The notes under the pieces: generated by a model
Database searches by the model: none
What the model was told of the DNA's origin: nothing
What the model saw: the letters and a program-made list of their open reading frames with translations, nothing else
Shown: piece after piece, positions 18,110 through 28,295 of the stretch
How positions within the stretch are numbered: position 1 is the stretch's first letter
How the letters are laid out: every line of letters begins with the position of its first letter
Program-made: the position numbers and the translations under genes
NCBI RefSeq assembly: GCF_007860175.1
Contig: NZ_SJPX01000002.1
Location: 930,001-994,000, forward strand
Origin: Rubripirellula reticaptiva
GTDB taxonomy: Bacteria; Planctomycetota; Planctomycetia; Pirellulales; Pirellulaceae
DNA length: 64,000 nucleotides
Reading direction: 5' to 3'

Positions 18110-21100
18110 ATGAACGACTCCTTTGGCCGTCTTTTCGCGTACGAAACTCCTCTACCAATTCGCAATCTCATGCACCGCCGCGAATTCCGTCTGACACTCT
18201 TCAAACGATGGCGTTGGCCGCTGCGCAAACCAAAGTCTGGTGTCGTGCCAATTCGTCAGACCCGGCTGGCTCGGCCCATGTTCGGCCAACTCGAACCCCG
18301 CTTGGTGTTGAACGCGACAGCTGAATTGACGGCATTGGGCGAATTGTTAATCACCGGCACCGATGCAGCCGAAACGGTTTCGCTGTCGATCGATACTAGC
18401 GGTGGTCTGCAGCTTCACGATGGTGCCAACGAAGCCATCGAGATCGCCAACCACCCCGGCGTCTCGACCACTCCCCTGAATCCTAACCTGGTCACTTCGG
18501 GCAAGATTCGGTTTGATCTTGGTGGTGGCGACGACCGAATTGATTTGCAAATCCCGAGCGACCTTAGCATCGAAATTGTCGCGAGTGACGGCTTCGACTC
18601 TACCGAAATTTCCAGCGTCGATCCTTTGTCGGCGACCTCGAATCGCTCAATCGAGATTGAATCGGAAACAATCACGGTCGGACACCCGAATTCGCAAACA
18701 GTCATCGACTTAGGCATGGGCCGATTGAACCTGAACGGCCAGTTGGTCGTTGCCGGCGACGTAACGTTTGTCAGTTCAACTAACATAGATTTTTCTAACG
18801 CAATCGTCACTGCAGACCAGCCGAACGCGATTCTGCGTTTCGCGATTAACGACGCCGATTTAACGTTGGGAACTTTTGATGCCTCGGGCGGACAGGCGGT
18901 AAACGATGTCCAGATTGCGTCGGCATCGTCCGTCCAGTTTGGAGCCGCGGCGAACGATTCGACTTCATTCACGATTTTCGGCAATCTGTCGGTGCGTGAC
19001 ATTAGCGACGACGTCCGAATCAACTCGGCTATCAAATCCGACTCGGTCTTGATTTCGACGGAAGGCGATCTGTTTGTTGATCAATCCATCAACACATTCG
19101 GTGGCAACGTTGACTTGATTTCACAGGACACGCTGTCGATCACAGATCATGTGTCGACCGCATCGCCGGATCGTTTCGGGTCCATTCGATTGACCGCCAA
19201 CTTGAATCAACTGTCCGATGCAACACTGACTAGTTCCGGCGGAACGATCACTGTGTCCGGTCAGGTCGCTGTTGATGGACAAGTGCTAGTCGATTCTGGC
19301 AATCAACAATCCGCGGATTTGGGTGGCCGAATTTTGTTTCTTGACTCGATCGTGTCATCCGACGGAGAAAACGATTCGCTGGTTTTGGATTCACGCGGTG
19401 TCCGAGTTGGCGGCACCGTTCGGTTGCAAGGCGACGTCGGTCGAACGGATGCTGTGCCCAACGGCAGCGACCTGTCCTCGTTAAGCATCGATGCGGGAAC
19501 GGACACCGGACAAATTGAAACCCAATCGATCAGCGTGACGGGCGGCGATTTAAAACTGTCGGCGGATTCGATTCGCATGATCGGCGGCATCTATCAGACT
19601 CGCGAGAGTGGTGACATCGTGATCGACGGACGACTACGTCTGCCGATCGGCTTGTCACAAATCACTTCGGCAAGCAACACGACATTCACGGGTCAAGTGG
19701 TCGGTCAATCGCTGACAGAAAAGTTCACGGTCTCGGGATCTAGAGATGTACATTTCCAAGACTCGATCAGCATTGTCAAAGACGTCCAAGTCACCACTGG
19801 AAACCTGCTAACCGTTGACGGACCGATCCTCATCAGCGGCGACCTCGATCTATCAGCAGATACGATTCACCTAGTCGGCGATGTTGACACAACGGTCGAC
19901 AACGCCAACGGTAAAGTATCGCTAAAGTCGTTGACGCTCGTGGACGTCGATGGCTCAATCTTTGTTGGCACCGGCGTCATCCATGTTGATGGCGGTGGTG
20001 GCACCATTGATACGACAGCGGCGCGACTTCAAAGCGATTCGGCGCTGAATGCGATCACGTTTGAAAACGCTAGCCGAGTCAAGCTCGGCGATACAATCGC
20101 AGTCGAAGGACGATTGGTGCTAGGTGTCGACAAGAACATTCGTGGTCGCATTGACCAGGCACCGGGAACATTTGTGACCGTCAATCGTTTGCAGACCAGC
20201 AATACGGGCGAGATCGAATTAACCAACATGCAAAACGACTTCATCACCTTGGAAAACATTGATTTCGACGGCAGTGTCCGGATTTTCGACTCCGTGGGGA
20301 CAGTACGATTGGTCGATATTCGTTCGGCAAACGGCGGCATCTTCATCACAGCCAACCACGACATTTTTGCGGAACAAGTTGAATCCCTGGAAACCGGCCC
20401 GATCGAATTGCGAGCCCAAGGCGACGTGCACATCAACGGAGAATTAAAGACGGCGAACGGCCAAATATTGATTGAGGCGGGCGGATCGATCACAGTCGTC
20501 GACCTTAGCGTTGACGATGACAACGAAGCGCGAACATCCGATCCCGAACTGATCGCCGGCGGCGAACTAGGACGAATCGAATTGGTGGCGACTGAGTCAA
20601 TCACATTGTCCGACGACGTTCAATTGCAGGCATCGAAGATCACCCAGTTGTTCGCAGCACCGCAAACCTCGCTGGGTCAGTCAACGCCCATCGTGACGTC
20701 CATCGTCGATGCTGACCGAGCGGTGTTGATCGACGCTCCAACGCTGGTGATCGGTGAAGGCGTGCAGATCGATACGGGGATGGATCAAGGAACCGCGAGA
20801 CTATTCTCGCCGCGCCCGATTGATACCGACGAACAACTAGCGGGAGTCGAAATCGATGCCAACGGATTGGCGACGAATCCTTTCGCGTTTTATGATCCGA
20901 ATTCGATCACCGTCAATATTTTAGAACAGGCATTGGTGAACGATGCCACAGGCATTTTGTCGTTTGACATCGGACAAACGGGCGAACGGGGACTAACGGT
21001 GGACATTGACTGGGGTGCGGAGACTCGCCGTTTTCAACAGATCGATGGGCTGTCGGCCGATGCCAATACCTTCGTCGGCGTGACGTTGAACGGGCAACCC

Positions 21101-22066
21101 ATCAACCCAACCACGGCATCCGGATCGGGATCGATCACTGTACAGCACTTCTACGACTCGCAAGACGACATCCTCGGCAGCACGTTGAACGGACGCGCCG
21201 CGGCGACCGCACCGCTTGAAGTTCGGTTTGCCGTCCGGCATCACGAATCGATTTTCGTTCGCACGGAAACAGTAACTCAAAGTGGAGTTGCGAACCTGAT
21301 TGCTGGCGGTATCGGATCGTCGACCGACGATCCGACCACATCGGTTTTAGATTCAGGGCAAGCCAGTTTCATCATTCCCAGCCTGACAATTCCCGTCGCA
21401 TTCTTCCCTGTTCGTGACGTGATTCCCGAACTTGAAACGCCAACCTTCATCGGTCGCGCCGAAACATCGGTGGCGTTAACCTCAACCAGCCTCGAAACCA
21501 CTGAATCCACAACCGCCTCGACAGCAAGCCGTGAAGAATTCTTCCAACTTCGAGCCCTTTCACCAAACCCCAACGGGAGCGATCTGGTCGCGCCGAAAAA
21601 GCTTCCCGATGACATCTTGGACGGTGATAAGATCCAAGAACTATTCGCCGAACTTCCCGACGGTGCCTATGAAATCGAATACGTTTTGGGTGACGGAAAC
21701 GAACGCTCGATTTTGAAAGTTGACGTTCGCGATGGCGAAGCCACGCTGCCCGAAACCGAACTCGACGAAGGTGAATTGAGGTTAAAACGATTGGACTCGA
21801 TCCAGTCCGAACAAGACACCGGCAATGCCCCAGCCGACGCGATCGAGAGCAACAATCCGTCGCCATCTCAGACCCCAGAATTTTCGACGGTCCGATCTGG
21901 CCTGGAAAGCGATAACGATGCATCCCAGGTCGTCATTGCTAGCGCCGCAATGGGTGCCACGATCATTTCTACCACGCCGATTCTCCGCCGTCGCCGGCGA
22001 CAAATCGATGACGATTCTAAACGCCTGAAACGTTGGCACCGCTTCGCAGAAAATCGGACTGAGTGA
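18110..22066 (+). CDS. Giant LEPR-motif surface protein with beta-helix repeats
   Basis: This is a 1318-residue exported protein. A basic N-terminus carries the LEPRLVL motif at 61-67, followed by LNATAEL; this LEPR-xLL-type start is known from large planctomycete surface proteins. The body is a long run of short beta-strand repeats (for example GGNVDLISQDTLSITDHV and GGTITVSGQVAVDG), resembling filamentous-haemagglutinin-like or parallel beta-helix adhesins. Asp-rich turns such as DLGGGDDRIDLQ may bind calcium. The C-terminus has a single hydrophobic segment (about 1274-1292, VVIASAAMGATIISTTPIL) followed by five Arg, suggesting a membrane anchor. A second start at residue 21 (18170) is possible. 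The kinase gene begins 10 bases after its stop, so it heads the kinase/sigma-factor run. A role in adhesion is inference. Confidence 0.85.
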   Translation: MNDSFGRLFAYETPLPIRNLMHRREFRLTLFKRWRWPLRKPKSGVVPIRQTRLARPMFGQLEPRLVLNATAELTALGELLITGTDAAETVSLSIDTSGGLQLHDGANEAIEIANHPGVSTTPLNPNLVTSGKIRFDLGGGDDRIDLQIPSDLSIEIVASDGFDSTEISSVDPLSATSNRSIEIESETITVGHPNSQTVIDLGMGRLNLNGQLVVAGDVTFVSSTNIDFSNAIVTADQPNAILRFAINDADLTLGTFDASGGQAVNDVQIASASSVQFGAAANDSTSFTIFGNLSVRDISDDVRINSAIKSDSVLISTEGDLFVDQSINTFGGNVDLISQDTLSITDHVSTASPDRFGSIRLTANLNQLSDATLTSSGGTITVSGQVAVDGQVLVDSGNQQSADLGGRILFLDSIVSSDGENDSLVLDSRGVRVGGTVRLQGDVGRTDAVPNGSDLSSLSIDAGTDTGQIETQSISVTGGDLKLSADSIRMIGGIYQTRESGDIVIDGRLRLPIGLSQITSASNTTFTGQVVGQSLTEKFTVSGSRDVHFQDSISIVKDVQVTTGNLLTVDGPILISGDLDLSADTIHLVGDVDTTVDNANGKVSLKSLTLVDVDGSIFVGTGVIHVDGGGGTIDTTAARLQSDSALNAITFENASRVKLGDTIAVEGRLVLGVDKNIRGRIDQAPGTFVTVNRLQTSNTGEIELTNMQNDFITLENIDFDGSVRIFDSVGTVRLVDIRSANGGIFITANHDIFAEQVESLETGPIELRAQGDVHINGELKTANGQILIEAGGSITVVDLSVDDDNEARTSDPELIAGGELGRIELVATESITLSDDVQLQASKITQLFAAPQTSLGQSTPIVTSIVDADRAVLIDAPTLVIGEGVQIDTGMDQGTARLFSPRPIDTDEQLAGVEIDANGLATNPFAFYDPNSITVNILEQALVNDATGILSFDIGQTGERGLTVDIDWGAETRRFQQIDGLSADANTFVGVTLNGQPINPTTASGSGSITVQHFYDSQDDILGSTLNGRAAATAPLEVRFAVRHHESIFVRTETVTQSGVANLIAGGIGSSTDDPTTSVLDSGQASFIIPSLTIPVAFFPVRDVIPELETPTFIGRAETSVALTSTSLETTESTTASTASREEFFQLRALSPNPNGSDLVAPKKLPDDILDGDKIQELFAELPDGAYEIEYVLGDGNERSILKVDVRDGEATLPETELDEGELRLKRLDSIQSEQDTGNAPADAIESNNPSPSQTPEFSTVRSGLESDNDASQVVIASAAMGATIISTTPILRRRRRQIDDDSKRLKRWHRFAENRTE

Positions 22067-22076
22067 GTGCAAGTTT

Positions 22077-25000
22077 ATGGATAAGAAAAAACAATCACCG
22101 GCGAATCCCGTTTCGCCGAATGACGAAACCATTGGAATGGACGCCGACGAACGCGTCCCATCCGAAGTTGGTGCGGAAAGGGTTGCGCCGGTCGCAAAAT
22201 CCGACTCGAAACCCGACGCGGATGACCTTGATGCGACCGTGACACTAGAAAGCACGGTCAACATCGCCCCGCCGGATCCCGTGATTGACAATCAAATTGA
22301 CAAGACCGTTGCGTTTGGCAATTCAGGATCCGTCGATCAAACGGTGGCCGACATCAGTTCGAACAAGACGGTGGTCTATCGCGGCGAAGGCAAACCACAG
22401 CCCGAATCCGACGATCAATCGACCCAATCTCAATTGACCCAATCCACGGTCGGTGCATTTGATTCGGTCAACGACGCGACGATTGCAATCAAGGGTTCGT
22501 TAACACTTTCGAGTCCCAAAATCGACGCGACGGTAAACCCGCGTGAACTGTCTGACGAAGAGGCAAAACTGTGGAACACAGTCGTTGGCAACGGTGAAGA
22601 CCAAGCCAGTTTCGGCAAGAACAGCGCAAATCGCAGCATCGATTCGCCAGCGATCGACCGGACGTTCTCGGATCGGCATTTTGAACGCTTGCGTCGCAGT
22701 GCCATCGCGGAAGCACATAGCGATCCGAACTTGCCGTCGGACTATCGACTCAATCGCAAGCTTGGTCAGGGGGGGATGGGCGACGTCTATTTGGCCCGTC
22801 AACGGTCGCTTGACCGACTGCTAGCGTTGAAGGTCATCAAACCGCTGGACAAGAAGCGCCGCGAGCAATTGCTAAAATCCGGTCGACTTGAAAAAGTCGA
22901 AGAAGAACGGCAGATGCAGTTCCTTGCCGAAGCGATCATCACTGGCGACTTGGACCACCCCAATATCGTCCCAATCCACGATGTCGCCGTGACCGACGAT
23001 GGCGGACTGTTCTATTCGATGAAACGAGTCGACGGGACGCCGTGGTCGGATCGTTTGAAGGAAATGTCGCAGCCCGAGAACTTGGAAGTTCTGCTGCGAG
23101 TTTGCGATGCGATTGGCTTTGCGCACACTCGGAACGTTGTTCACCGTGACATCAAACCCGAAAACATCATGCTGGGTGACTTTGGTGTGGTCATGGTGAT
23201 GGACTGGGGACTGGCGCTGCCAACGACCGACTACGATAAAGAAAAACAGACCTCGATCATTTCGACATCTGGACTTGGCGGCACGCCGTCGTTCATGGCG
23301 CCGGAAATGGCGACCGGTCCGCTGGAACGGATTGGACCAACCGCCGACATCTATTTGCTGGGCGCGACCCTGTTCATGATCGTGACGGGACACGCGCCCC
23401 ACCACGCACGTAACGTTTCAGAGTGCTTGAAAGTCGTTCGCACAAACGCAATTCGAGCGGTCGATGACAAATACAAGGGCGAATTGCTTGATATCGCGTT
23501 TAAAGCGATGGCGACCAAGCCCTCGGACCGCTATCAAACGGTTGGCGAGTTTCAAAACGCAATCCGTCAATACATTGCGCACGACCAAAGCATCGGACAA
23601 ACCAACCGCGCGTTTGCGTTGCTCGCGCATGGGAAACAGTCGCGGTCGCTGGCCGATTTCCATCGCGCAAGCCAAGGCTTTGAAGAAGCCATCAAGTCAT
23701 GGAACGGCAACGAGCGTGCTCGCCAAGGATTGGCCGAAACGACGATCGCTCACGCCGAAATGGCGTACGAACTCGGCGAGTACGAGTCGGGAATTGGGTT
23801 GCTCGACGAAAACGATCCAGACCACAGCGAACTGCTAGAGAAACTGATCAAGGCCCGCGACGAACGTGAATCGCGAGTCGGGCGTCTGCAACTGCTCAGA
23901 AAATTGACTGCTGCGATGTTGGCTTTCATTTTGATCGGTGGCAGTGTGGCAATCTTCATGATCGACCGGCAACGTGCGCTAGCGAATGATTCAGCAAATC
24001 ACGCTAAAAGGCAGCAGGGCATCGCTGAGGAGCAGACACGAGTCGCAGAAGAGGAAAAAAAACACGCCCAAGAGCAACGCGAATTTGCGACCGAACAACG
24101 AAAGCGAGCGGAAGCAGCGGCCGCAGAAGCTACGATCGCTGCGGAGAGCGAAAAATTGGCTCGGCAGAAGGAAGCGATCGCGAGAGAAATAGCAGAAAAA
24201 GCGACCATTGCCGCAAACTTGAGTGCCAAGAAAGAGAGGATTGCTGCTGAGCAAGCCGCCGAAGCGCGAGATAACGAAGCCAGCGCGAGGCAAGATGCCG
24301 AACGTGATCGGCAATTGGCACGATACGAAGAGTACGTGTCAAAGATCGGACTCGCCAAAGCACGTCTGGAAACCAACGACGGTAAAGGAGCTCGCAAAAT
24401 CCTCGAGGAGCTTAAGTCTTCTCCTCGATCCAACGGATGGGAATGGCGATGGTTGTGGCAACAGGCCAACCAATCGCAATCCGAATTACAAATGGATGCA
24501 CCGGTGATTGACCTTTCCCTTTTCCGTCGTGGCAGGCGAGGTGTGGTCGCAACGTCGTCCGGTGTCGTTTCATTGGTCCAGTTCGCGGTCGACGGCAAGA
24601 TCGTCGACAAGTACGACGTCGTAACAAGTCGAATGCAATCGAAACAGCCCACTGCGGTTGCCATTGCAGGTGATGAATCCAGTGTGGCGGTCGGGACTCA
24701 GTCAGGTGACATCGTTATCTTGTCATCCGACGGCGACCGGGTGCTGCAAGCCCATGCAAAAACCATTACCGATCTTCAATACACACGCGACGGCCGTTTA
24801 GTCAGCAGTTCGCTGGACCGAACCGTTCGGGTTTGGAACGCATCCACCGGCCGCGAGTTGACAGCCGATCGAGCGTTATGGCATTGGTCGCCGGTGCGTC
24901 AAATTGCCGTTGCCGGGACTGGCGATACGCTGACAATCGCGGCCGCGACCGCAGACGAATCGAGCGGGCGGGTGACTTACTGGGTTGGCCGAAACGGGGC

Positions 25001-27701
25001 CAACAAGTCCAGTGGATTCGATGCTCAAAAGCGGGGTACTTTTAACCAGCACCCTTCGCCCGTTTCAGCCATTTCGATCACATCCGACGGGCGTTACGTC
25101 GCTTCGGGCGACAACGACGGCAATATTTTGATTTGGAACCCCGCCAACCTTGCGCCCATCGATGATGACGGATCCATCAAACAAGCGATAGACGCGGTCG
25201 ACGGCGACACCAAAACAAAATCATCGAGAGCTGATGCCAAGTCGCCGCAAGAAAACAACCAGGTTCCTTTCGTTCGTTTGGTGGACGCATCGCTGAACAC
25301 AAACCCTCAGTTTGTTTCAACGGGCGTAGCCGCCAATTTAAAAAACAAGAATTTGCCCGCGCACGGCGACGTAATCCGGTCGCTGCAATTCAGCGATGAT
25401 GGCAAGACGTTACTGACCGCGTCCGATGACTACACCCTGAAACTTTGGGGCGTTGATCGGCGTGACTTGCGAACGACAATGCGTGGGCATGGCGGATGGG
25501 TCGTCGCGGCAGATTTCTTGGACTCGGCCGGCGAAGAAACGGTGTCGGCATCAAACGACGCATCGATCCGAACTTGGAAGCCGTCGAGCTATCATGGTGA
25601 ATTTGTTGGCCAAACCGTTGCCGATCAGCACGCGGCGCTTGATCGAAACGTTGTGAATCGCGATGCCGAAGCACACGACAAGGAAATTTCGTCAGCTCGG
25701 TTTTCGCGTGACGGGTCCATGATTGTGACAGCAAGTCGCGATCACACCGCTCGCATCCTGGAGATCGATCCCGAGACATTGCGATTCAAGAAAACGGTCA
25801 CTTTGAAATCTGCTGACGATGTGCTGCAAGAGGGAACTTCCTATGTGGCAATGTCAATGGAAATGGATCCCGCGGGTAAGCGATTGTTCATTGGCGGCGC
25901 CGACGCAACGCTTCGCATCTGGGACATTCGAACCGGTGTTGAAGTCGACCGAGTTCGTGGAACCGGGCTCAACAATGCGTTCGCGGTTTCCAATGATGGC
26001 AAGTTGCTGTTGACCGGATCAAGCTCGCCGACCGCCAAAGCGATTCTGTGGAGCATTGATCCGAGCGGGAAGAATCCAGCGAAACGATTGCAGCGATTTG
26101 GCGGCCACGAACAAGCACTGACAGCGATGGCAATCTCACCGGACGGGTCGCAAGTTTTCACCGGTGACCGCGGCGGATACGGGTTGTTGTGGGACGCAAA
26201 GTCCGGCAACCCGATCGGACAACCCGTCGAGGACGTACGAGGATTCCGGATCAATGACGTCGAATTCTCACCGGACGGACGGACATTGCTGATTGCCGCC
26301 GATGATGAACAACTGACTCAAATCGACGTGCAGACACGCAGTCGCATTGGACGTTTGAATCACGATGGCTTCGTGACACAGCTCGCGATATCGAGTGACG
26401 GACGTTCGGCGGTGACGCTGAGCGAACTGTCAACCGAAACCAGCCTGACGACCAAGGCAACGCATTGGAATTTAGACGACGGCGCTCACCGTGTTTTGTC
26501 ACGTGTGTCAGGTCGACTGGATTCACGAGGTGACGAAAACAATCGCAAACGACCTCGAATCACGTCGGTCCGAATGGATCCGACCGGGGCCGTGATCACG
26601 GTGTGCCAAGCCAACGTTAAAGTTTCGAAAGCAAGCACGGGAACCGTCGTTGAAATGTTTGACGGGACAGGGCTTCGCAGCGGCGCCGGCGAGGCGAAGG
26701 TGAGTCATCGATTCGAGATTCCTCGTCAACTCGAAGTCTCGGAAGTCGTCATCCCACTGGACCAACATCACCTTTTGACGATGAACCAGAACGCTGGTTT
26801 CGAGTGGGACCTGAAAACGGGAAGGCTCGTCAAGAGTTTTCGGTCTCATGCCGAATTGACTCAAGCATGCTTCTCGGGCGACGGCAAATTCGTGGCCACA
26901 GCAAGTCGCTCGGTCAAAATCTGGGATGTGGCGACGGGCCGTGCGATGGGCAAACTGGAATCACCTCACTTGGGACCGGTTCGCAGCGTTGCGTTTTCAC
27001 CGCTGCCGATCGGCGAGATGGACCATGTCATCGCAACGGGCGGGGATGATGGGATGACCCGTCTCTGGAAATGGGACTCGGCGGCACAGTCGATCACGCC
27101 ACTGCAGACTCTAGGCAAGAGCAACATCGCACGCATTCGGCGAGTTGCGTTTTCACTGGACGCCAAACGGTTGATAGCGGTCGGCGATCGCGGTCACGTT
27201 GCAATCTGGGAAATGGGCAAGAAGGAACCAAGGTGGACGTTCGACTCGCCCAAAGTCGGAGACTTCGTATCGGCGGCATTTTCGAGTGATGGCGATTGCG
27301 TCGCGACGGGCAGCACGGATCACCAAGCGCGTGTTTGGATGCTTGGCGACGACCATGATTTAGGTCAGCCGGTCGTTCTTAATGGTCACGCCGACGTCAT
27401 CCGTGACGTGGGCGTGATCGGCAGCGGGCAAACGTTACGTGTGCTGACGGCATCCGATGACGACTCAGCGCGAGTCTGGGATCCGCGCCTGGGATCGCTC
27501 GATGCCGACGGAGAGCGAGAGCAGGGACGCGAGATCGTGTCGCTGCGCCGCCACAGCGGTGATGTCACCTCGGTTGACGCTAGCCGCAACGGCCAACTAT
27601 TGATGACCTCCGGCGATGACGGCAAAGTGATCCTGTGGCCTGCCGAGGCACCGCATATAATCGAGTCCACCAACCTGTTTGACTCGCTTGATGAACTGTG
27701 A
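22077..27701 (+). CDS. Transmembrane Ser/Thr protein kinase with WD40 sensor
   Basis: This is a Hanks-type kinase of 1874 residues. Residues 1-200 are disordered and contain about ten short xTV/xTI motifs. The kinase domain follows: GQGGMG at 230-235, the ATP-anchoring Lys at 252 (LALKVIK), HRDIKPEN at 356-363, DWG in place of DFG at 376-378, and GTPSFMAPE. A helical/TPR-like part leads to a transmembrane segment at about 609-628. A charged, Ala/Glu/Arg-rich coiled coil runs to about 770, and roughly 1000 residues of WD40 repeats follow (SLDRTVRVWNAS, TASDDYTLKLWG and others). This is the usual planctomycete kinase layout with a C-terminal propeller array as the likely sensing or protein-binding part. 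The sigma factor gene starts six bases after its stop. Confidence 0.95.
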   Translation: MDKKKQSPANPVSPNDETIGMDADERVPSEVGAERVAPVAKSDSKPDADDLDATVTLESTVNIAPPDPVIDNQIDKTVAFGNSGSVDQTVADISSNKTVVYRGEGKPQPESDDQSTQSQLTQSTVGAFDSVNDATIAIKGSLTLSSPKIDATVNPRELSDEEAKLWNTVVGNGEDQASFGKNSANRSIDSPAIDRTFSDRHFERLRRSAIAEAHSDPNLPSDYRLNRKLGQGGMGDVYLARQRSLDRLLALKVIKPLDKKRREQLLKSGRLEKVEEERQMQFLAEAIITGDLDHPNIVPIHDVAVTDDGGLFYSMKRVDGTPWSDRLKEMSQPENLEVLLRVCDAIGFAHTRNVVHRDIKPENIMLGDFGVVMVMDWGLALPTTDYDKEKQTSIISTSGLGGTPSFMAPEMATGPLERIGPTADIYLLGATLFMIVTGHAPHHARNVSECLKVVRTNAIRAVDDKYKGELLDIAFKAMATKPSDRYQTVGEFQNAIRQYIAHDQSIGQTNRAFALLAHGKQSRSLADFHRASQGFEEAIKSWNGNERARQGLAETTIAHAEMAYELGEYESGIGLLDENDPDHSELLEKLIKARDERESRVGRLQLLRKLTAAMLAFILIGGSVAIFMIDRQRALANDSANHAKRQQGIAEEQTRVAEEEKKHAQEQREFATEQRKRAEAAAAEATIAAESEKLARQKEAIAREIAEKATIAANLSAKKERIAAEQAAEARDNEASARQDAERDRQLARYEEYVSKIGLAKARLETNDGKGARKILEELKSSPRSNGWEWRWLWQQANQSQSELQMDAPVIDLSLFRRGRRGVVATSSGVVSLVQFAVDGKIVDKYDVVTSRMQSKQPTAVAIAGDESSVAVGTQSGDIVILSSDGDRVLQAHAKTITDLQYTRDGRLVSSSLDRTVRVWNASTGRELTADRALWHWSPVRQIAVAGTGDTLTIAAATADESSGRVTYWVGRNGANKSSGFDAQKRGTFNQHPSPVSAISITSDGRYVASGDNDGNILIWNPANLAPIDDDGSIKQAIDAVDGDTKTKSSRADAKSPQENNQVPFVRLVDASLNTNPQFVSTGVAANLKNKNLPAHGDVIRSLQFSDDGKTLLTASDDYTLKLWGVDRRDLRTTMRGHGGWVVAADFLDSAGEETVSASNDASIRTWKPSSYHGEFVGQTVADQHAALDRNVVNRDAEAHDKEISSARFSRDGSMIVTASRDHTARILEIDPETLRFKKTVTLKSADDVLQEGTSYVAMSMEMDPAGKRLFIGGADATLRIWDIRTGVEVDRVRGTGLNNAFAVSNDGKLLLTGSSSPTAKAILWSIDPSGKNPAKRLQRFGGHEQALTAMAISPDGSQVFTGDRGGYGLLWDAKSGNPIGQPVEDVRGFRINDVEFSPDGRTLLIAADDEQLTQIDVQTRSRIGRLNHDGFVTQLAISSDGRSAVTLSELSTETSLTTKATHWNLDDGAHRVLSRVSGRLDSRGDENNRKRPRITSVRMDPTGAVITVCQANVKVSKASTGTVVEMFDGTGLRSGAGEAKVSHRFEIPRQLEVSEVVIPLDQHHLLTMNQNAGFEWDLKTGRLVKSFRSHAELTQACFSGDGKFVATASRSVKIWDVATGRAMGKLESPHLGPVRSVAFSPLPIGEMDHVIATGGDDGMTRLWKWDSAAQSITPLQTLGKSNIARIRRVAFSLDAKRLIAVGDRGHVAIWEMGKKEPRWTFDSPKVGDFVSAAFSSDGDCVATGSTDHQARVWMLGDDHDLGQPVVLNGHADVIRDVGVIGSGQTLRVLTASDDDSARVWDPRLGSLDADGEREQGREIVSLRRHSGDVTSVDASRNGQLLMTSGDDGKVILWPAEAPHIIESTNLFDSLDEL

Positions 27702-27707
27702 GCTTTC

Positions 27708-28295
27708 ATGAATCACCGCTGTGCCGAAGAACCGTCGACTCACCTGTCACTGCTCGATCGAGCAAGAGACGGTGACGACGAGGGCTGGCGGATGTTGATT
27801 CAAGTGTATGGGCCACTCGTTTACGGCTGGATTCGTCGGTGCGGAGTCCAATCGGCCGACGCCGCCGACGTGATGCAAGAGACTTTCTTGGCCGTATCCA
27901 AGGCGCTTGGCCGATTCGATGCCGATCGATGCGATGCGACATTTCGCGGTTGGCTGTGGACGATCGCCAAGCACAAACTTCGCGACCGCCAGCGTGCCGA
28001 CGCGCGGGTGCCGACGATCCTCGACATTTCCGCGATCGAGTGGTCCATCGTCGATGACGCGGATCCACCGAGCGAATTGGACGATGATGTCGCATCCGTT
28101 CGATTACGAATGCTGGAAGTGTTGCGAGCATCAATAGACGCTCGAACTTGGCAGATGTTTTGGCGGACGGCTGTGGACGGCTGCGATCCGGCGACGGTGG
28201 CAGATGAAATGAACGTCAGTCGATGGGCCGTCTACAAGGCACGTGCTCGAGTGCTGCAGCGACTAAAAAAAGAATTGTCCGATTTTCAGTCCTGA
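27708..28295 (+). CDS. ECF RNA polymerase sigma factor
   Basis: Extracytoplasmic-function sigma factor of 195 residues. Region 2 is visible as LVYGWIRRCGVQSADAADVMQETFLAVSKAL followed by FRGWLWTIAKHKLRDRQR (shown here in parts: DAADVMQETFLAV and WLWTIAKHKLRDRQR are the core -10 recognition and melting stretches). Region 4 ends in VADEMNVSRWAVYKARARV, the helix-turn-helix for the -35 element. It sits between two kinase genes and its TGA shares one base with the next ATG (TGATG). That tight arrangement matches the ECF-kinase groups noted in planctomycetes, in which activity is thought to be set by phosphorylation. Promoter targets are unknown, and I found no recognisable ECF-type promoter in front of the run. 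Confidence 0.93.
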   Translation: MNHRCAEEPSTHLSLLDRARDGDDEGWRMLIQVYGPLVYGWIRRCGVQSADAADVMQETFLAVSKALGRFDADRCDATFRGWLWTIAKHKLRDRQRADARVPTILDISAIEWSIVDDADPPSELDDDVASVRLRMLEVLRASIDARTWQMFWRTAVDGCDPATVADEMNVSRWAVYKARARVLQRLKKELSDFQS

